64,000 nucleotides of DNA from Pseudoalteromonas luteoviolacea (GTDB lineage Bacteria > Pseudomonadota > Gammaproteobacteria > Enterobacterales > Alteromonadaceae), in assembly GCF_021654285.1 (NCBI RefSeq), contig NZ_JAKFZS010000008.1:62001-126000 (forward strand), given 5' to 3'. Within the stretch, counting starts at the first letter, position 1; each line of letters starts with the position of its first letter. A model generated the notes under the pieces. It was not told the DNA's origin, ran no database searches, and was given only the letters and a program-made list of their open reading frames with translations. The position numbers and the translations under genes are program-made. This document shows, one piece after another, positions 29,152 through 38,566 of this stretch.

Positions 29152-30606
29152 ATGACGGATACAATGGTTAAAGGCAGTTCCTTATACAACAAGTTTTGGC
29201 TATTTTTAGGCCCTTTTCTTTTTTTACTTACATGTTTAACGCAAAGTCCAGAGGGGCTATCTGAGCAGGGGTGGCGCACGGCAGGATTAGCAATGTGGTT
29301 GGCTGTTTGGTGGGTGAGTGAAGCAGTTCCAATTCCAGTGACTTCTTTAGTCCCTTTGTTGGCTGTACCTTTAGCGGATATTAACGATATTAGGAGTACC
29401 TCGTCTGCCTATGCGCACCCATTGATATTCCTATTTTTAGGGGGCTTTCTTATTTCTATTGCGATGGAAAAGTCGCAATTACATAAACGTATTGCTCTAA
29501 AAACCATGTTAAAAAGCGGCACGAACCCAAAATATCAAGTATTGGCGATGATGCTTGTGAGTGGTTTTCTGTCAATGTGGATTAATAACACAGCAACGAC
29601 GCTGATGTTACTGCCAATCGCTTTATCTGTGATCCACGTTTTGCAGAAAAATGGTGCCCATTGTGATAACTACGCTAAAGCTTTGCTACTGGCCATCGCT
29701 TATAGTGCCAGTTTAGGTGGGGTAGGTACAATTATCGGTACTGCGCCAAATGCTTTGATGGTTGCTTACTTGTGGGATAATCATCAGATAGAAATTGGCT
29801 TTGGACAGTGGATGATGGTCGCTGTGCCTTTTACATTTGGTATGATTGTTTTGTGTTGGCTATGGTTGACTAAGTTCGCATTCAAGCTTACAGCTCAGCA
29901 AAATGATACTCAAATGACCGAGGTTTTCTCTGCTCAACTTAAAGAGCAGGGGAAGATGACGATAGCCGAAAAGAACGTGATGTATGTCTTTTTGTTTGCG
30001 GTTTTTGGTTGGCTTTTAAGGCCTTACTTGCAGACGTGGACTGGATTAAACATTACGGATACGGGCATTGCTGTTGCAGCATCAATCATGTTGTTTATCT
30101 TACCTGCAGATAGCTCAGGTGAGAAAAAAGTGATGGATTGGCCTGCTGCTAAAGAAGTGCCATGGGGCATACTATTGTTATTTGGTGGTGGCCTAACACT
30201 AGCCAGCCAAATAAAAGGATCGGGCCTAGCTGAGTACATCGCTAATTTGTTAGCAGGTGCCAGTGCAATCCCTCTCGTGTTGAGCGTTGTTGCCGTTGCT
30301 GCACTCATTACTTTCTTAACTGAGTTAACCAGTAATACTGCTACAGCTGCAGGGTTTTTGCCGCTGCTCGGGCCTGTTGCCGAGCAAGTAACAGGTACAC
30401 CCCTAGTATGGATCATCCCAGCTGCAATGGCCGCTAGCTGCGCATTCATGATGCCTGTGGCAACGCCGCCAAATGCGATTGTGTTTGGCTCAGGCGAAAT
30501 TAAAATTAAGGATATGATCAAGGCTGGGTTTGTGTTAAATATTATTGCAATCGCAGTGATAAGCTTGTTGACGTTAACAGTTGCACGTTGGGTGTTTGCG
30601 TTCTAA
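29152..30606 (+). CDS. DASS-family sodium:dicarboxylate/anion symporter
   Basis: A 484-residue inner-membrane transporter with about 11-12 hydrophobic segments. The paired SNT-type motifs that coordinate sodium and substrate are visible as NNTATTLMLLP and SNTATAAGFLPLL. The late MPVATPPNAIVFGSG is also typical of the DASS (SLC13) family. It probably imports C4-dicarboxylates or a related anion. Start: ATG at 29152 without a clear Shine-Dalgarno; a second in-frame ATG lies four codons later. Confidence 0.92.
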   Translation: MTDTMVKGSSLYNKFWLFLGPFLFLLTCLTQSPEGLSEQGWRTAGLAMWLAVWWVSEAVPIPVTSLVPLLAVPLADINDIRSTSSAYAHPLIFLFLGGFLISIAMEKSQLHKRIALKTMLKSGTNPKYQVLAMMLVSGFLSMWINNTATTLMLLPIALSVIHVLQKNGAHCDNYAKALLLAIAYSASLGGVGTIIGTAPNALMVAYLWDNHQIEIGFGQWMMVAVPFTFGMIVLCWLWLTKFAFKLTAQQNDTQMTEVFSAQLKEQGKMTIAEKNVMYVFLFAVFGWLLRPYLQTWTGLNITDTGIAVAASIMLFILPADSSGEKKVMDWPAAKEVPWGILLLFGGGLTLASQIKGSGLAEYIANLLAGASAIPLVLSVVAVAALITFLTELTSNTATAAGFLPLLGPVAEQVTGTPLVWIIPAAMAASCAFMMPVATPPNAIVFGSGEIKIKDMIKAGFVLNIIAIAVISLLTLTVARWVFAF

Positions 30607-30866
30607 GAAATATTATGTCACGTGTAATCTAACCTAGTGCAGATTGGGTGCTAGTTTAAGCTGTGTGTCATAAATAATTGGCATGCAGCTGATCTAATTA
30701 AAATCATTTGTTAGTTCTAAAAATCAAGTTTTTGATTTGGCCTTTTAGTTATTATTAGTTAGCCAATTTAATGACTTCTGATTTATACTTTATTTACATT
30801 ATTAATTGGCGTTTATGAAGCGTATATAATCAATTTTGTGCCTTAAGATAGGTTTAGGGAAATGTT

Positions 30867-32258
30867 GTGACAGAAGCACTTAATAATTCAATTAAAGATA
30901 AGCTCATTGTCCTTAAAACAGCCTTTTTGACTGAACAATATCCTTCTTATCGAGCGAGAAAACAGCGTCTAAAAAGATTGAGTAAGGCTATTATTGAGAA
31001 TAAGGCTCGCCTAATTGATGCTGCTAAGGCAGACTTCAGTACTCGCTCTGAGTATGATTCACTGTTAGCAGATATAATACCAACGCTAAGTCACATTAAT
31101 TATCTATCAAAGCACCTTAAAAAATGGATGGGGCCCGATAAGAGGTCAGCAGGTTTGGAGTTTTTACCTTCAAAAGTGTGGACTGAATATGTGCCAAAAG
31201 GAGTTGTCGGTATTATTGCCCCGTGGAATTACCCAATTCAGTTAGCATTGGTACCTTTAGCTACGTCGATTGCGGCGGGTAACAAGGTTATGATTAAACT
31301 TAGTGAATATACACCTTCTGTAAATGTCATTATCAAACGTATACTGAGTGTTTTGAGCGATGATTGCATTGTTATAGAAGGTGATGCCGATGTTGCTACT
31401 GAGTTTAGTCATCAAGCTTTTGACCATTTGTTTTTTACTGGTTCAACGGGGGTTGGTAAAAGAGTATACGCAGCTGCGGCACAAAACTTAGTACCTGTGA
31501 CATTAGAGCTTGGCGGTAAGTCTCCCTTGATCGTGTTAGAAGATGCAAACATCGACAAAGTGATTTTAGATATTGTGTTTGCAAAAAATATGAATGCAGG
31601 GCAGGTGTGTGTGGCGCCTGACTATGCGCTTGTTCATGAGGCAATTTATGATGCATTTATTAAAAAGTTAAAGCAGCAATTCTTGACATCTAATACAAGA
31701 GCACCAAAGACAGGCATATTGAATGAAGCACATACTAAAAGGCTTAAAAATTTGATGGTTGATGCTCAAGAAAGGGGGGCAAAGGTTTATCACTCAGCAG
31801 AATTAGAGTCTTTAAACTCCAGAGATTTTGGCACTCATATGGTTATTGAGCCACCTCTTGATTCTCGCATTATGCTTGAGGAAGTATTTGGGCCTGTGAT
31901 GAGTATCATTAAAGTAAAAAGCCTTGCAGAAGCTAAAGCAGTTGTTCAAAGCTTAGAAGCGCCTCTTGCCTGTTATCTTTACACGAGCACTAATGCTGCT
32001 CAGGTCGATATTCGGCAGAATCTGCAAAGTGGCTCTTTATCTATTAATGATATGCTTTTTCAAGTTGCAGTGTCTGATTTACCATTTGGTGGTATTGGCA
32101 GTTCAGGAATGGGGAGCTATCACGGTAAAGAGGGGTTTATTACATTTAGTCACTGTAAGTCTGTATTTCAGTCAAGTGATAATATATGGCGAAGCAAATT
32201 ATTTAGTAAATATAGCCATGTCATTAAAGGTTTACTGACACGACTATATTTAAGGTAG
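30867..32258 (+). CDS. Aldehyde dehydrogenase, coniferyl-aldehyde-dehydrogenase type
   Basis: A 463-residue NAD(P)-dependent aldehyde dehydrogenase. General base E214 lies in LELGGKSP and catalytic C248 in NAGQVCVAPDYALV. The PWNYPIQLALVPL segment and short length place it with the coniferyl aldehyde dehydrogenase/class-3 branch. A GTG start is supported by TAGGGA six nt upstream. The physiological substrate is unknown; fatty or aromatic aldehydes are possible. It is a single gene with a 260-bp AT-rich leader. Confidence 0.9.
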   Translation: MTEALNNSIKDKLIVLKTAFLTEQYPSYRARKQRLKRLSKAIIENKARLIDAAKADFSTRSEYDSLLADIIPTLSHINYLSKHLKKWMGPDKRSAGLEFLPSKVWTEYVPKGVVGIIAPWNYPIQLALVPLATSIAAGNKVMIKLSEYTPSVNVIIKRILSVLSDDCIVIEGDADVATEFSHQAFDHLFFTGSTGVGKRVYAAAAQNLVPVTLELGGKSPLIVLEDANIDKVILDIVFAKNMNAGQVCVAPDYALVHEAIYDAFIKKLKQQFLTSNTRAPKTGILNEAHTKRLKNLMVDAQERGAKVYHSAELESLNSRDFGTHMVIEPPLDSRIMLEEVFGPVMSIIKVKSLAEAKAVVQSLEAPLACYLYTSTNAAQVDIRQNLQSGSLSINDMLFQVAVSDLPFGGIGSSGMGSYHGKEGFITFSHCKSVFQSSDNIWRSKLFSKYSHVIKGLLTRLYLR

Positions 32259-32268
32259 TCTCAGCGAG

Positions 32269-32994
32269 TTACTCAGCAAAACCACTGCCAGCAATGTAGG
32301 TATTGGCTTGGATTTTATGGTATATCTCATTAGCTATTCGTTGCCCTCGTTCTAACTGAGAGCGAGACAAGCTTTGTTCATCTAATTCCCTGCTTTCTGC
32401 GGCTTGTTTGTAACCGTTGAATTCTGCAAGTAAATTCCATATGTATGAACGCTCTACATTTTTTTGCACACCTAAACCTTGATAATAAAGTAGAGCGAGG
32501 TTGTACATAGCTAGTGTATAGTTATTTGCTGCCGCTCGTTCATACCAAAAGCGTGCTTTAATGTAGTCTTGGACCACGCCATCGCCGTTTGCATGCATGA
32601 CACCTAAGTTGAATTGTGCAGCTGGTAGGCTTTTCTTGGCGGCTTGAGTAAACAAATCGACGGCTTTTTGCTTGTCTAGTTTTACGCCTCGGCCCTCTTG
32701 ATGCATGACAGCCAGTGCAAACATAGCATCTGCACTGCCAAGTTTAACTGCTCGTTGTAAAAGCTCTGCGGCTTTTCTTGGGTTTCTCGGTACGCCATGT
32801 CCACCATCATACAGTTTAGCAAGTTCATACATACCTGGTGCAAAGCCCATATCGACTAAATACTGAAATTCTTGAATAGCAATTTCAAACTTTCCAGCAT
32901 TTGCAGCAGCGATACCCTCTTCTAACCCTGCAAGTGTTGGTGTTGAACTGAGCAGAAACCCTGAGAATAAAAGTGTTTGAGTTATTTTTCGCAT
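32269..32994 (-). CDS. Exported Sel1-repeat protein
   Basis: A 241-residue protein with signal peptide (MRKITQTLLFSGFLLSSTPTLA). Residues about 35-190 contain four or more Sel1-like repeats, such as MYELAKLYDGGHGVPRNPRK, MFALAVMHQEGRGVKLDKQK and NLALLYYQGLGVQKNVERS. These form alpha/alpha scaffolds for protein contacts, likely in the periplasm. The partner is unknown. It is convergent with the aldehyde dehydrogenase (10 bp apart). Confidence 0.9.
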   Translation of the reverse strand: MRKITQTLLFSGFLLSSTPTLAGLEEGIAAANAGKFEIAIQEFQYLVDMGFAPGMYELAKLYDGGHGVPRNPRKAAELLQRAVKLGSADAMFALAVMHQEGRGVKLDKQKAVDLFTQAAKKSLPAAQFNLGVMHANGDGVVQDYIKARFWYERAAANNYTLAMYNLALLYYQGLGVQKNVERSYIWNLLAEFNGYKQAAESRELDEQSLSRSQLERGQRIANEIYHKIQANTYIAGSGFAE

Positions 32995-33084
32995 CTAATT
33001 TCTCCTTGTAGAGCAGGGGAAGTGTATTGAGTTTTAAACACTGTATATATTATTGCAGTTTAGACTATAAGTTTATGAAGGGGA

Positions 33085-33240
33085 ATAAAAAAAGCCCTTT
33101 CGGGCTTTTTAATTTTCATATCTACCGTCACCGATATGAGCAATGTAGCAAGTAAATGAGTTTGTGAATATACTGGGTAGAATAGTAATCCACTTAATGA
33201 AACAAGCTTTGTGCGTATTATCAAATCTTGCGCTTCATTG
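33085..33240 (-). ncRNA. Candidate RyhB-like Fur-regulated small RNA
   Basis: A predicted transcript of about 155 nt on the minus strand. Seen directly: a promoter with TTGACA (33270-33275) and GATAAT (33247-33252) at 17-bp spacing, giving a start near 33240. A Fur-box-like 19-mer overlaps the -10. A strong terminator ends it (33089-33110 plus a T run). The RNA contains ACATTGCTCA (complement of 33137-33146), identical to part of the E. coli RyhB core, followed by TAT where RyhB has CAT. A 5' AATGAA/TTCATT hairpin and a CATATC/GATATG stem are possible. Established: RyhB is Fur-repressed and represses mRNAs of iron-using proteins with Hfq. That this RNA acts similarly is inferred. It may already be covered by a RyhB family model; I cannot check. 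Confidence 0.72.
33089..33110 (-). terminator. Intrinsic terminator of the small RNA
   Basis: A 9-bp stem AAAAAGCCC/GGGCTTTTT with a TTTC loop and a T run on the minus strand. Both flanking protein genes start away from it, so it does not serve either as a 3' end. It is most simply explained as the end of a small RNA. Confidence 0.9.
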
Positions 33241-33258
33241 AGAATGATTATCAGTTAC
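33240..33258. promoter_or_regulatory. Fur-box-like site over the sRNA promoter
   Basis: The 19-mer beginning GAGAATGATT and ending ATCAGTTAC matches 14 of 19 consensus positions. It covers the -10 of the minus-strand promoter and lies about 52-70 bp upstream of the lipoprotein start, so one Fur dimer could silence both. Confidence 0.65.
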
Positions 33259-33275
33259 TTTAGTTTGCTTGTCAA
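33247..33275 (-). promoter_or_regulatory. Sigma70 promoter of the small RNA
   Basis: TTGACA at 33270-33275 and GATAAT at 33247-33252 on the minus strand, spaced by exactly 17 bp. One mismatch to the full consensus makes this among the best promoter matches I noticed in the window. Confidence 0.82.
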
Positions 33276-33278
33276 CTG

Positions 33279-33297
33279 CAAATGATAATTAATTGTA
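33279..33297. promoter_or_regulatory. Second, weaker Fur-like sequence upstream of the lipoprotein
   Basis: A 19-mer containing AATGATAATTAATT matches 11 of 19 Fur consensus positions. It lies 13 bp before the lipoprotein start. It might extend the main site into a multi-dimer Fur region, or be chance AT-rich similarity. Confidence 0.35.
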
Positions 33298-33309
33298 TTT
33301 GAGGGTGTG

Positions 33310-34119
33310 ATGTTTAGAATATCGATTGTTATTTTGGCTTTGCTGACGCTGACAGGGTGTTTTTATCAAACCGTATATAAAAATTCAGATAAGCTGGTAC
33401 TAAATAGACTTGAGGAGTATGTTGATTTAAATAAAGCTCAAAGGGCGTGGGTGCTTGATGAAGTTCAAAAAGTGCAAAGTTGGCACCAAACACGTTACTT
33501 TCCAACCTACTTGCAGTGGCACTCGCAATTGCAAACGGATTGGCAAAACGCAGGACGATCAGAAATTTATTCGCTAAGCAAAGAAGTACGTAGGCATTGG
33601 TTCGGGCTTTTACAAGATTTAGAGCCAGTAATTGTGGAATTTTTATTGTCTTTGGATTCGGTGCAGCGAGTTCAGTTTATTGAAAGTATCAAGGAAAAAA
33701 TGGCTGAACAGCTAAGCACAAAAGAAAGAGAAGAGAGAACAAAGGAACGGTTTGAAAAGTCACTTGGTCGCCTGAGTGGTAAGCAGCTAAAAATAATTAA
33801 GAAGCACAGCGAGTCGATGTCGTATTACCGACAGATCAGAAATCTCAAGAATCAAAAAAGACTCTCAGAAATCGAAACTATTCTGTTGAAAAACAAACCT
33901 TCAGACGATGACGTGAAGCGCCTTGGTGCACTCATCGTGAATAATCCAAACAGCAGGAAAGAGTATCACCTAAAGCAAAGAGAAAAGCGTGTGTTGTCTC
34001 AAATCGATTTTTTAATCACTTTACGAGATACACTTACAGCTAAACAGAAACAAGAATTTGAAGAACAATTAATAGAGATAGGCGATATCCTCAGGGTAAT
34101 TCAATCGACTGAGCTTTAA
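33310..34119 (+). CDS. DUF6279-like lipoprotein, probably Fur-regulated
   Basis: A 269-residue lipoprotein. The lipobox LTLTGC places the lipidated Cys at residue 17. The mature part is strongly helical and charged, with YVDLNKAQRAWVLDEVQKVQ early on, a pattern I associate with DUF6279 lipoproteins; that name is from memory. The ATG at 33310 is preferred over a GTG one codon earlier, with GAGG five nt upstream. Fur-like sites lie upstream and the promoter region is shared with the small RNA. Function unknown; it may act at the envelope under iron limitation. Confidence 0.83.
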   Translation: MFRISIVILALLTLTGCFYQTVYKNSDKLVLNRLEEYVDLNKAQRAWVLDEVQKVQSWHQTRYFPTYLQWHSQLQTDWQNAGRSEIYSLSKEVRRHWFGLLQDLEPVIVEFLLSLDSVQRVQFIESIKEKMAEQLSTKEREERTKERFEKSLGRLSGKQLKIIKKHSESMSYYRQIRNLKNQKRLSEIETILLKNKPSDDDVKRLGALIVNNPNSRKEYHLKQREKRVLSQIDFLITLRDTLTAKQKQEFEEQLIEIGDILRVIQSTEL

Positions 34120-34131
34120 TGTTAGTAGTAG

Positions 34132-34165
34132 AAACTGCAGCCAGCCTTTAAAGTGGCTGCAGTTT
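34132..34165. terminator. Bidirectional terminator between the lipoprotein and flavin reductase genes
   Basis: A perfect 12-bp stem AAACTGCAGCCA/TGGCTGCAGTTT with a 10-nt loop between convergent genes. Confidence 0.75.
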
Positions 34166-34184
34166 ATCTAATCACCAGAATAAA

Positions 34185-34817
34185 TTATGTTTTGCAAGTC
34201 GTCGGCATGTCAGGCTTCGCATATTCTAACCTGTCAATTTTATTCGCGGTGTGGTAGCAGTCCAAGCCCGAGACTGCAACTGTGTCTAATTGCTCTAAGT
34301 TAACAAAACCGTCTTCTTTCACAGCGTTATCATCCACTTCAACATGCACAATTTCACCAATGACAAGGACTGTTTTGTTTAACTCGATAGTTTGATGTTG
34401 CCTAAGTTTTAAGCCTATTTTTACTTGACTTTGCGTTACAAATGGCGCCTCAAAGTCTGCATGGTAATAGGGAGTTAAGCCTGTTTCGTCAAATTCAGAC
34501 TGCCTCTCATCATAGCGGGCAGAAGTTTGGTGTGCTTCTTTCCAAATCAGAGAGTTTACGTGATTAATCGTATAGGTTTCTGTTTCTAAGATATTTTCTA
34601 ATGTGTCACGTCTTACACTGTGAGGTCTAAATATAACGCCCATTAGTGGAGGATTTGCGCCTAAGTGAAAGACAGAGCTTACAATTGACAGGTTTTCTCT
34701 GCCGTTTAAGTCTTTGGTTCCAATTAGATTAGCGCTTTTGTACCCAGACAAACTATTGATGAAGTGCGCGCGGTATCTTTCAGATAAATTGAGTATGTCT
34801 TGGTTGTTTAAAATCAT
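34185..34817 (-). CDS. Flavin reductase-like, FMN-binding split-barrel protein
   Basis: A 210-residue protein when started at ATG 34817, 4 bp after the stop of the upstream SDR gene. A longer frame exists upstream, but its extra N-terminus overlaps the SDR gene and has no family character. Segments such as NLIGTKDLNGRENLSIVSS, SVRRDTLENILETETYTINH and the late VLVIGEIVHV match the flavin reductase-like domain. Proteins of this type bind FMN. Tight coupling with the SDR gene suggests a shared pathway, but the substrate is unknown. Confidence 0.85.
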   Translation of the reverse strand: MILNNQDILNLSERYRAHFINSLSGYKSANLIGTKDLNGRENLSIVSSVFHLGANPPLMGVIFRPHSVRRDTLENILETETYTINHVNSLIWKEAHQTSARYDERQSEFDETGLTPYYHADFEAPFVTQSQVKIGLKLRQHQTIELNKTVLVIGEIVHVEVDDNAVKEDGFVNLEQLDTVAVSGLDCYHTANKIDRLEYAKPDMPTTCKT

Positions 34818-34821
34818 GAAC

Positions 34822-35541
34822 TTACCATTGTATATTGTGGCCTTGCCAATCGATAAAGTCGATAGCTCCGTTGAATTCTCGGTTATGTTGAAATGAATGC
34901 AGTTGCTGGGCAACAAAATCTGGTTTAAATAACTTTCCTTCAGGTACATTATTTTGAAAAGGTTTAGATAATTCGGAATCTGTTGTGCCAGGGTGAAACA
35001 GCATGAGCTTTACGTTACATTTTCGTCTTTGCAATTCAATACTGGCTGTTTTGAATAACATATTCAGTGCTGCCTTTGATGCTCTGTAGCTGTACCAACC
35101 ACCTAATTGGTTGTCAGAAATACTCCCTATTCGTGCGCTTAGCGCTGAGAAGACGCAAGGCGTTTGGGTCGATTGGAGGTGTGGCATAAATGCTTGAAGC
35201 CACATAAAAGGCGTCATCGTGTTCACGTGCAATAAAGTGCTGAAATAATCTATGTCAAACGCTTCAATGCGCTTTTCAGGCATGTTTGTTTGTGTATGCA
35301 ATACTCCGTTGCATACAGTGATGGATGACAACATCGGATAGACTCTTGAAATTAGGCTAGCGATATCGCTGATACTTTTTTGCGAATAGTCAGTTTGGTA
35401 TTTTTTCAACAATGGGTGTGAGATGTTGAGTGTTTCTCGGCTCACAGCAACGACTTGGTTATTTAAACGCAAATTCAAATTGGCTAGCGCCTTGCCAATT
35501 GCACCACTTGCTCCGATGATGACAACAGTTTTTTGAGACAT
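34822..35541 (-). CDS. Short-chain dehydrogenase/reductase
   Basis: A 239-residue Rossmann-fold oxidoreductase. The cofactor loop GASGAIGKA is at residues 10-18, CNGVL replaces the usual NNAG, the catalytic Ser lies in FSALSARIGSI, and YSYRASK supplies Tyr and Lys. The substrate is unknown. It is the first gene of a two-gene operon with the flavin reductase-like gene. Confidence 0.9.
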   Translation of the reverse strand: MSQKTVVIIGASGAIGKALANLNLRLNNQVVAVSRETLNISHPLLKKYQTDYSQKSISDIASLISRVYPMLSSITVCNGVLHTQTNMPEKRIEAFDIDYFSTLLHVNTMTPFMWLQAFMPHLQSTQTPCVFSALSARIGSISDNQLGGWYSYRASKAALNMLFKTASIELQRRKCNVKLMLFHPGTTDSELSKPFQNNVPEGKLFKPDFVAQQLHSFQHNREFNGAIDFIDWQGHNIQW

Positions 35542-35742
35542 AAAATGGGTTCTGCACGGATAAATATGTATCTTAATTGTTACGAATAGTGTCTGAATTT
35601 AGATCACTGACTTGCAGGTGCTAAGGAAACTTATTCTTGGTTACCTTGGATATGATTGAAAAAAGTGTAATCAAATGGTCTTTTCAATTAAGCCGTTTTA
35701 ACAGTATATTGGTTTGAATAAAATGTATTCAAAGGAAAGTAT

Positions 35743-38376
35743 ATGGATCAGCAATATACAAATCTTCGCCGTAATGTCAGTCTGTTGGGTGAGTGTTTAG
35801 GAGCAACCATCGAACACGCTCAAGGTTCAGAGTTACTCGAAAAAGTTGAACAAATAAGACATCTTGCCAAAGCCTCCAGAAGTGGTGACCACCAAGCTAG
35901 AGACTTGCTAATCGATACGCTCAAAGCGCTCAGCAATGAAGAATTACTACCTGTTTGCAGAGCTTTTAATCATTTTCTTAATTTGGCAAATGTTGCAGAG
36001 CAGTATCACACCACGTCTAAGGCTGCATCACCGGATGGTGCATTTGAAGCCATTGAAGGCACGATTAAAGAACTGGCAGAAAAAATTGCAAAAGGTGATT
36101 GTACTCAAGAACATGCACTTCAAGCGCTTTCATCTTTGCAAATAGAGCTGGTATTAACAGCGCACCCGACAGAAGTCACTCGTAGAACCATCATCAGCAA
36201 ACATGTTGAGTTAAGTGATTGTTTAAAAGAGCTAGAGAATATCGAGTGCTCAGGCGTTGAGCGCGACACTGTGCTTTCTCGAATAGCGCAGCTGATCTGC
36301 CAAGCTTGGCATACTAATGAAATTAGAGATAAACGACCTACCCCTTTAGAGGAAGCCAAATGGGGGTTTGCGGTAGTTGAAAATAGCTTGTGGCATGCAA
36401 TACCAAGGTTTGTGAGCGAATTGAGAAAAATGGCGAAAGTGCACTTAGGTGTCGTGTTACCACAGAGTTTTTCGCCTGTAAAGCTTGCTTCTTGGATGGG
36501 GGGAGACAGGGACGGCAACCCAAATGTGACCGCAAAGGTGACTCAAAGTGTGCTTGATCATGGTCGTTGGATGGCACTGGACCTGTATTACCGAGATCTG
36601 GATAAGCTCAGTGCTGAGCTCTCAATGAGTGGCGCAAATGATACCCTGTTATCCCATACTGGCAATACCAGTGAACCATATCGAGACTTACTTAAAAATG
36701 TTAAAGCAGACGTTCGAGAAACAATAGATTTTCTAGAGAGCAAGATCAAAGGTGTCCCGACATCTTGCAGAGATAGGGTTAAACACACAGAGCAGTTACA
36801 AGACCCTCTATTGATCTGTTTTAATTCTTTAAATGATATGGGGATGGAAGTTGTTGCCAACGGCTTACTACTTGATGTGCTTAGACGATTAAATTGCTTT
36901 GGCGTTAACTTATGTCAACTCGATATTCGTCAGGACTCAGCCCGTCATACCGAGGTGCTTTCAGAGTTAACGAGGTACTTGGGAGTTGGTGATTATGCGC
37001 AGTGGTCAGAAGAAGACAAGCAAGCGTTCTTATTGTCTGAATTGAGCTCTAGGCGGCCCATTATTCCAAAGCATTGGCGCCCGAATGATTCTGTTAAAGA
37101 GGTACTCGATACATTTGATGTGATCGCTCAGCAAGACCGAGCAGCCTTGGGGATTTATATCATTTCTATGGCGCAATATGCATCAGATGTATTGGCTGTT
37201 CAATTGCTATTAAAAGAGAGTGGTGTCAGGTTTAACTTACCAGTAGCTCCGTTATTTGAAACGCTCGATGACTTGAATCGTGCAGATAAAGTTATGACAG
37301 AGTTATTTAGCTCAAGTTGGTACAAGGGGCATTTATCTCATCAACAGTATGTGATGATTGGTTACTCTGACTCGGCCAAAGATGCAGGTATGATGGCTGC
37401 TGGTTGGGCACAATACCGTGCTATGGAGTCTCTTATTGAGCTTGGAGAAAAGCATGGTATTAAAATGAAGTTATTCCATGGCCGTGGCGGAACAATCGGT
37501 CGTGGTGGCGCGCCTGCGCGTCAAGCGTTGCGCTCCCAGCCCCCAGGCTCACTTAAACATGGTTTACGTGTTACAGAGCAAGGAGAAATGATCCGCTTTA
37601 AATTTGGCCTCACGCCCGTTGCTATTCAAAGCTTGTCTTTGTACGCCAGTGCTATTATAGACAATAACTTGTTTCCGCCACCAAAGCCCAAGTCACAATG
37701 GCGTGAAGCTATGGATGTGCTGAGTGAAGCATCATGTGAGAGGTATAGAAAATACGTGAGAAACACCCACGATTTTGTCTCGTATTTTAGAAGTGCAACA
37801 CCAGAAATTGAGCTTGCAAAATTACCCTTAGGCTCACGTCCCGCTAAACGAAACCCTAAAGGCGGAATAGAAAGTTTGAGGGCAATCCCATGGATTTTTG
37901 CATGGAGTCAAAATCGCTTAATGTTACCCGCTTGGTTGGGAGCCAATGAGGGGATTAAGGCTGTGCTTGATTTGGGTGGGGAAGCGCTAATTGAAGAAAT
38001 GAGCGAGTTGTGGCCATTTTTTAGAACCCGGTTAGAAATGCTTGAAATGGTTTTTTGCAAAGCAGATCTTTGGCTTACCGAATATTATGATGAAAGGCTC
38101 GTACCGGAAGCACTTCAACCAATAGGTGAGCAGCTTAGAGCTGAGTTAAAAGAGACAACAGATGAGGTTTTACGCCTTGCACCAAAAGGAAGCTTGCTAT
38201 CGGCACAGCCATGGATAAAGGAATCAATTTCATTACGAAACCCCTATACTGATCCACTCAATTTATTACAGGTTGAACTACTCAAGCGAACCCGTAATAC
38301 AGATAATCAAAGCTTAGATAGTGCACTGATGATCACCATGATGGGGATCGCGGCTGGTTTACGCAATACAGGTTAA
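35743..38376 (+). CDS. ppc: Phosphoenolpyruvate carboxylase
   Basis: An 877-residue cytosolic enzyme that carboxylates PEP to oxaloacetate, feeding the TCA cycle. Length and motifs match E. coli Ppc (883 aa). The catalytic His lies in [10 protein letters not shown] at residue 141. [10 protein letters not shown] and [15 protein letters not shown] are the signature active-site loops, and the C-terminal IAAGLRNTG is typical. Ribosome site AAAGGAAAG precedes the ATG. It is a single gene followed by a terminator. Confidence 0.97.
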   Translation: MDQQYTNLRRNVSLLGECLGATIEHAQGSELLEKVEQIRHLAKASRSGDHQARDLLIDTLKALSNEELLPVCRAFNHFLNLANVAEQYHTTSKAASPDGAFEAIEGTIKELAEKIAKGDCTQEHALQALSSLQIELVLTAHPTEVTRRTIISKHVELSDCLKELENIECSGVERDTVLSRIAQLICQAWHTNEIRDKRPTPLEEAKWGFAVVENSLWHAIPRFVSELRKMAKVHLGVVLPQSFSPVKLASWMGGDRDGNPNVTAKVTQSVLDHGRWMALDLYYRDLDKLSAELSMSGANDTLLSHTGNTSEPYRDLLKNVKADVRETIDFLESKIKGVPTSCRDRVKHTEQLQDPLLICFNSLNDMGMEVVANGLLLDVLRRLNCFGVNLCQLDIRQDSARHTEVLSELTRYLGVGDYAQWSEEDKQAFLLSELSSRRPIIPKHWRPNDSVKEVLDTFDVIAQQDRAALGIYIISMAQYASDVLAVQLLLKESGVRFNLPVAPLFETLDDLNRADKVMTELFSSSWYKGHLSHQQYVMIGYSDSAKDAGMMAAGWAQYRAMESLIELGEKHGIKMKLFHGRGGTIGRGGAPARQALRSQPPGSLKHGLRVTEQGEMIRFKFGLTPVAIQSLSLYASAIIDNNLFPPPKPKSQWREAMDVLSEASCERYRKYVRNTHDFVSYFRSATPEIELAKLPLGSRPAKRNPKGGIESLRAIPWIFAWSQNRLMLPAWLGANEGIKAVLDLGGEALIEEMSELWPFFRTRLEMLEMVFCKADLWLTEYYDERLVPEALQPIGEQLRAELKETTDEVLRLAPKGSLLSAQPWIKESISLRNPYTDPLNLLQVELLKRTRNTDNQSLDSALMITMMGIAAGLRNTG

Positions 38377-38430
38377 TACTTATGTGCTAATTGCAGCGTA
38401 GTAACACATTTATATAACCTATAGAAATAA

Positions 38431-38458
38431 AAAACCAATCCCAAAGGGTTGGTTTTTT
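38431..38458 (+). terminator. Intrinsic terminator after ppc
   Basis: AAAACCAA-T-CCC pairs with GGGTTGGTTTT around an AAA loop with one bulged base, followed by T-rich sequence. Confidence 0.85.
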
Positions 38459-38566
38459 GTTTTTCACTCATTTTTAAATCTTATTTTATTGACAGCAGCG
38501 CCCATTAAATTAAAATCCTCAGCCTAGTTTATAAATTTTTTAATTAGTTCCTTTGCAGAGTTCTCT

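Larger units (their letters stand above)
32995..33309. promoter_or_regulatory. Intergenic region holding a Fur-linked small RNA
   Basis: A 315-bp region between divergent protein genes. It contains an intrinsic terminator, a minus-strand sigma70 promoter and Fur-box-like sites. No open frame of reasonable size is present on the minus strand between promoter and terminator. Confidence 0.75.

Noticed and set aside
30024..30521. 165-codon minus-strand frame inside the DASS transporter gene
   Set aside because: Antisense shadow of conserved transmembrane segments; no start signal or family resemblance.
30721..30738. AAATCAA/TTGATTT hairpin after the DASS gene as terminator
   Set aside because: Weak AT-only stem more than 100 bp beyond the stop, without a proper T tract; chance in AT-rich sequence is likely.
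36120..36518. 132-codon minus-strand frame inside ppc
   Set aside because: Fully antisense to conserved ppc motifs.
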